This document shows, in pieces, positions 59,181 to 64,000 of a stretch of DNA of 64,000 nucleotides. The notes under the pieces were generated by a model that had not been told where the DNA came from, searched no databases, and saw only the letters and a list, made by a program, of their open reading frames with translations. Source of the stretch: Carettochelys insculpta (lineage: Eukaryota > Chordata > Testudines > Carettochelyidae); assembly GCF_033958435.1 (NCBI RefSeq), contig NC_134137.1, forward strand, positions 240,482,501 to 240,546,500, read 5' to 3'. The position numbers were made by a program, and so were the translations under genes. Each line of letters starts with the position of its first letter. The first letter of the stretch is position 1.

Positions 59181-60494
59181 GGGTGAATTTAAAAAAAGAT
59201 TAAAAAAATTAAAAATCATCATTTTTTTTAAAATCTAATTTGGAATTGTTTAGTTTTTTTAAAAAATCATCAATAAAGTCTTTACAATTAACTCTCATCA
59301 CAAACACACTATACATACGTGTTACAGCCTCAGAGAACAGTGAATGGCTCTAGTCTGTCTAGCATAATAGCTCTTGCATTCTAAAAGTTATGGGCTCTCC
59401 AATTTTTGTTTCTCAGAAAACTAAAAAGTAACATAGGCAAAGAACAACACAAGCAGGGTAGGATGGTTTTTTGTTCTGCACTTCTGTGGTGGTAGACCTG
59501 GCCCTGGCACAGCAGAGGAGTTAAGGCATTGTCTTAAAGACAATTAGAAAATAGATAGGAAAGGATGGAGGAAGCACAGAAAGGAATTGTGAAATGCACT
59601 GGAAAGAAGACGACAGACATTACTGAGCACAGAAAAAGCTTTGTATATCCCCCCACACTTTTGCCGCAGAAAAACCACCAGGGTTTCTGGACATGAGATA
59701 GTCTCTCTGGGAATATTTTAAATAATTTGTTTTTCCCTGAACGAAAAAGAAAAAACATGTCAAGTATATGCATTGCCAGAAGTGGATGCAGGGCCTAGTT
59801 GCAAGACCGAAACATCATAAAGCAAACTGCTTATTTGGAGAAAATGATGTGGTTCAAGATGTGGATATGGCTCAATGGAGGAAATGGTTAATAATTTAAA
59901 TAATTCCCTTTGCAGTGCATCTTACTTCAAGATGCTCTCTCTCTCTCCACCTTTCAGTTTCAGTGTGATCTGACCAATTCCCTAGTTGTTTGCTGTTTCT
60001 TTCCTACTGACAACTGGCATATTGGCAACACAAGTTAAATACCTGCGTGAGTGAGTTTCATGCCACAGAAGTATTTCCTCCAATTATGGAGCATAGCTTA
60101 TTAAATTGCAGTTCAAATCAAATTTAACAACAGGTTTGTTTGTTTTTTTATATGAAAAGGACATCTGTGTGCTGGTATGAGTGTCCACATAAGATGTCAA
60201 GGACATTTGATCATCTGCAAATACAGAACAGAGCCACATAAACAAACATATATTCTTTGCAAAGAATATTTAGCTGTCCAGGCAGCTTCTCTCCCTGCAG
60301 TCTTGCTGAGTTCAATTTGGTTTAAGCACTGTAGTCTTTTTACAGTGTCAGACTATCATGTCATTACATCAGACTGCTTGCATATAAATCCCGTACATGT
60401 TCCACTAACAAAGAAGCACATTATGAGTGCTTTGTGCTACACACTAGACCATGTAACATTCTCCTGTGCACCCACGTACAAAGTTTCAGTATGA

Positions 60495-60760
60495 GGGATG
60501 TAAAATTCCGTTCAGTTATGTTAAATCTAACCGGTTAACTGATTAAATGTCGGGGGGAGGGCAGTGCTCCAGCATGGCTAGGCTGGAAAAGCCACCTTCC
60601 CTCCCCACTGCTCTAAGGGGCTGCTCTGGCCAGGCTGGAGTGTCCCTGCCCAGGGCGTGCCCGAGGGTTGGAATGCCCCTTGCCCGCAGCAGGTCCTGTG
60701 CTCCAGCTGCCAGCCATTAATCATACCCAGTAAACTTTATCCATTTAGGGTTCACATCCC
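60495..60760. mobile_element. 266-bp probable nonautonomous TIR element
   Basis: Starts GGGATGTAAAATTCCG and ends TTAGGGTTCACATCCC, inverse over about 8-12 bp. Subterminal 'ccggttaactgatta' and 'acccagtaaactttatcc' are partly inverse. Flanks tatga and tatgc may be a partial duplication. Confidence 0.6.
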
Positions 60761-61469
60761 TATGCAGCATCATAAAAATTTTCAGAAATTGACACTGTGG
60801 AACCAAACCAAAAATCTGTTATTCCTCCAGCTCTGATCTGAAATATTTAATTTTTATGCAGGAAAACCCAATTGCTTTTTGACGGGAAATAATACAATAG
60901 TCTGAACTCAGGCATCAGAAATGCAACCACTTAACAATATCAAGACACTAATTGGGCAAGACCTCTAAAACAGAAAGAGCCCAGAAAGAAAGAAACAAGA
61001 TACGCTGCCTGTCGTATTAAGCTCACCTCTGCTGGCATGTCCCTTTCTAGCTTCATTAACTAGTGTGGACTGTCACCACAATGCTCTTTTATGCTGTGGA
61101 TTCATGTTACTTATTATCAGCATTAGTATATGTACATGCAGTGGTCAATAAGTTAGAGAGCTCGTGGAATAATAAAGGCAGGCCCTGGTACTGTAAGACA
61201 GCCCCTATATTCAGATTCCTGAACCTCTGGAGCCTTATTGGCTTCAATGGGTCCCTGAGTTAGCACAAGACTTCATAGATTGATACAGTGTGCAGTGTTT
61301 TGGCCTACAATATTCAAAATACGCCACTAAAAAAAAATCATTGCAAAGGTATTTTCCTTCCATTCAACACAATAAATGCTGGCACAACTTCTGTTCTGTA
61401 GAATGTCCTTGTTTTTTACTGATTGATTTTAAGGGTAGATGACACTTGATCATTGTCTTCTGTTCTCCT

Positions 61470-61566
61470 TCTCTGGGGCACCTGGCATTGGCCACCGTCG
61501 GCAGATGGGATGCTGGGCTCGATGGACCTTTGGTCTGACCCAGTATGGCCATTCTTATGTTCTTAT
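61470..61566 (+). mobile_element. CR1/L3-type LINE 3'-end fragment
   Basis: 'ggggcacctggcattggcca' to 'tttggtctgacccagtatgg' and 'ccattcttatgttcttatga' is the same 3' terminus as the LINE at 35262-36625, less diverged. Confidence 0.82.
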
Positions 61567-62324
61567 GACAGTTTTACAAAGGGAATTTATCTTCTTGGAT
61601 TACAGTGATTTTGTTTGACCTTGTAAAAAGAGAAAGTATAAAAATAGTGGATGCTATTACTAATCATGATATATACATTAAGGCAATGGTTTGAGTAATG
61701 CTTATTGTAGTTCTGCGTCAGAAACGTATGGCTCCATCACTATTTTAGTTGTTAGAAAAATGACATAGAAGCTTAAACTGCATAAGCAATATTGCACGGC
61801 TCATGTGGCTCTTTTCTAAGACTCAACAGTCTAGTGCCCATGAAAACATTACAATTCTAGGCATTAATCGCTTGCTAGCTGGCTCTTAGGAACTAACTCA
61901 CACAGAGCCGTAGATAGATGGGTATTTCAGAGTCTACAGGTTCCAACATGAATCATTCACAAACCAGCTGAACAGGAGGTAAAACCACTGAAATGTGGAG
62001 CAAAGCCCATCTGATTGTAGTAAAACCTATAAACAATTAACTGCAGGCAACGCAACAGACAGCTTTAACATCTGATTGGACCAGGAAAGTAATCTCTGGT
62101 GCAGATGAATTATAAAACGTTGTATCTCTGCAATATTAGATTTTTTTAATGCTTTTCTATTTCAGATTCAAAGGCACAAAACCATACTCATGTGTCATAC
62201 CAAGGAATTTACCCAACAGGACAAACAAAACCTCATGGCAACTCTATCAAGTTGGAAAATATAACTCCAAGTTCTCAGCTAAAACACTAGGCAGAGTCAA
62301 GTGTTCTACTCTCTGGATCAGAAC

Positions 62325-62660
62325 AAAAAACAGTCAAGTAGCACTTTAAAGACTAGCAAAATGGTTTATTAGGTGAGCTTTCATGGGACAGACCCACTTC
62401 TTCAGCCCATAGCCAGACCAGAACAGACTCAATATTGAAAGGCATAGAAAACCAAAACAGTAATCAAAGTTGACAAAGTTGATTACTGTTTTGGTTCTCT
62501 ATGCCTTAAATATTGAATCTGTTCTGGTCTGGCTATGGACTGAAAAAGCGGGTCTGTACCACAACAGCTCATCACCTAATAAATTATTTTGTTAGTTTTT
62601 AAAGTGCTACTTGACTGCTTTTTTGTTTTGATACTATATACACTAACACGGATCCTTCTC
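62325..62660. mobile_element. Hammerhead-like repeat family, palindromic copy 5
   Basis: Two units lie head to head: arms 62325-62470 (minus) and 62476-62632 (plus), separated by about 5 bp. Arms match over about 150 bp with scattered changes. In the left arm, read in reverse, CTGAAGA, a GTGGG/CCCAT stem, GAAA and GCTC are kept. In the right arm the core is mutated. The right arm continues to the 'actaacacgg' tail. Inverted dimeric units are known for Penelope-like elements, which supports that inference. Confidence 0.65.
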
Positions 62661-64000
62661 TGTTACTTCTCTAAAAGAGGTTATTTTTCAACTCATGTAC
62701 TTCACACATTAATTTGTTTGCTAGTAACCCTAAGCTTAAATCACTTTAAAATGTCTCTTTCAATGATCATTACATTTCTGATCCTAGTTTGCCCATAAAG
62801 CTGTTTTATTTAATTAATGGCTCAATCATAAAAAGTAATCCTGATTGTTCCTTGCAAATCTCTTCCTGCTTTTAAATTTATACAGCTTTGCAAACCACTG
62901 CAGATTTCAACAGTTAAATCCAAAGAGCTACTGCATAGTGACAGTGTAATTAAGAGGTACTGCGTATAAGCACGAGAGAGACAGATCCTGCAGCTGCTCA
63001 GCATCTCTTGGCACCCAAAAGTGTCCTCCAATAGTTTTTTTAAACCAATAGGACCTGATGCTTCTCAGACATTCAGAGACAGAACTCTGCACACGACAGA
63101 ATGTAACCCAAAATGAATGAGTAGTTTCAGGTTTCATGCTTCTGTCTTTGCTTAAACATCATCTCTACAGCTACACAGATCATCCCCTTCATACAGGCTG
63201 TCACAGTCTATTAATTACTTCCAGAATGATGGAGCAGAACAAGTGAAACTGAAACACTGCTGGTATGATAAAAAGCGGGCGCACCCTCTCAGTTCTTGAG
63301 AAAAATCTTCTAGTGTCTCTTCACTCCATTACTCTCTCTGTAAGATTTGTGAAAATCAGCCATTGGCCACGGCATTTCAGCAGTTACCTCTTAGGAATAA
63401 AGGGCTTCTGCACCCATGGAGTTATTCAAGAACAGTGACGCCCCTCCTTGTGCAGAAAAAGCCCCAGTTCTCACTTACCACTAAAAGCAGCAGTAGCCAC
63501 CCCATGGAGAACTCAGCACGGCAGCTTACGGAATACTTGATGCAACACTCAGATTCATGAGTGTCTGCACTCAGCACTGCTCTCCTCTTATCAGTGCTGA
63601 GCAGCTCATAAGACCAGGACCTCCAGCACTGCACACAGAACAGCACCATGGCCACACTGCTCTGAACCGGAGGGGACTCTTGCTTCCCGTGCTTCAATAT
63701 AGCTCAATGTGCTGACATTAATATGACTGCAGTGGCTTTAAGCCCCAGCTGTGGAACAGAAATTCATTGCGAGAGATGCGGTGGCCTTTTAATGCCAGCA
63801 TAGTCCTTCAAAACACCCCCTCTCTCTTCCCCTCCTGGTCTCTGACCCCCCGAGAAGTATGTCACTGTGTTAATTATGACATAATTGAGATGTCCATAAC
63901 AACTGCCCCCCCAAAAAAATCATAAAATTCACTTGTTATTCACTGGGTTTCTTTTCCCTTTACACTGGTCAGCTTTCTGAGACAGAAGCTCCTGCACATA

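Larger units (their letters stand above)
56063..64000 (-). other. Upstream flank or 5' UTR intron of the FAR2-like gene
   Basis: The first coding exon has a splice acceptor before its 5' UTR part, so this region is at least partly an intron, and a noncoding first exon should lie in it or beyond. No CpG-rich promoter was identified. It contains the repeats listed below. About 58986-60490 (except a CR1 stub), 61567-62320 and 62660-64000 show nothing I recognise. Confidence 0.65.

Noticed and set aside
63422..63697. Minus-strand open frame of 91 codons containing a Leu-rich, signal-like segment (MGWLLLLLVV)
   Set aside because: No family motif, no splice or promoter context, and a chance hydrophobic run is common in frames of this length.
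1..64000. CRISPR array, bacterial operon, rRNA or intact tRNA gene
   Set aside because: Nothing with the needed structure was seen. The tRNA-like sequence at 58391-58431 is a SINE head. The split gene and repeats mark this as vertebrate nuclear DNA.

Overview
The window is noncoding-rich vertebrate DNA carrying the 5' coding part of one split gene on the minus strand. Three exons encode about the first 181 residues of a fatty acyl-CoA reductase, best matched by family knowledge to FAR2. They lie at 55828-56062 (5' UTR tail plus start codon), 4313-4488 and 1430-1609. Reading frame, codon phase and GT/AG splice sites agree across all three. The rest of the protein must lie left of position 1, and the 5'-most noncoding exon(s) and promoter right of about 56062 or outside the window.

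The repeat content suggests a sauropsid, most likely a turtle: many 5'-truncated CR1 LINEs, CR1/L3-type 3' ends, numerous small TIR transposons with 'tgtctacact' termini, ancient MIR/L2-like pieces, a tRNA-derived SINE, a DIRS retrotransposon, and a repeat family with an 'actaacacggctaccc' tail. Species cannot be fixed from the sequence alone.

Layout from left to right. 1-4312: exon 3, intron 2 (2.7 kb, with a 336-bp near-palindromic TIR element) and flanks. 4489-55827: a 51.3-kb first coding intron that holds almost all of the mobile DNA. Its landmarks are a degenerate GC-rich minisatellite (about 9130-10080), CR1 copies (12604-13640, 14545-15615, nested CR1s at 35042-37728), several hAT-like nonautonomous elements (two with near-perfect or perfect 8-bp target duplications) and a nearly complete but frameshifted 6-kb DIRS element (43103-49091). 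56063-64000: upstream flank or 5' UTR intron, with a palindromic element, MIR-like pieces, two SINE copies and a palindromic repeat.

The DIRS copy still shows its replication architecture: inverted terminal repeats plus an internal complementary region that matches the two termini joined head to tail. The other notable signal is the 'actaacacggctaccc' repeat family (five loci). Its conserved block has the CUGANGA / stem II / GAAA layout of a hammerhead ribozyme, with a compensatory stem change between copies. I infer that these are Penelope-like element ends. No RNA gene, CRISPR array or second protein-coding gene could be supported.
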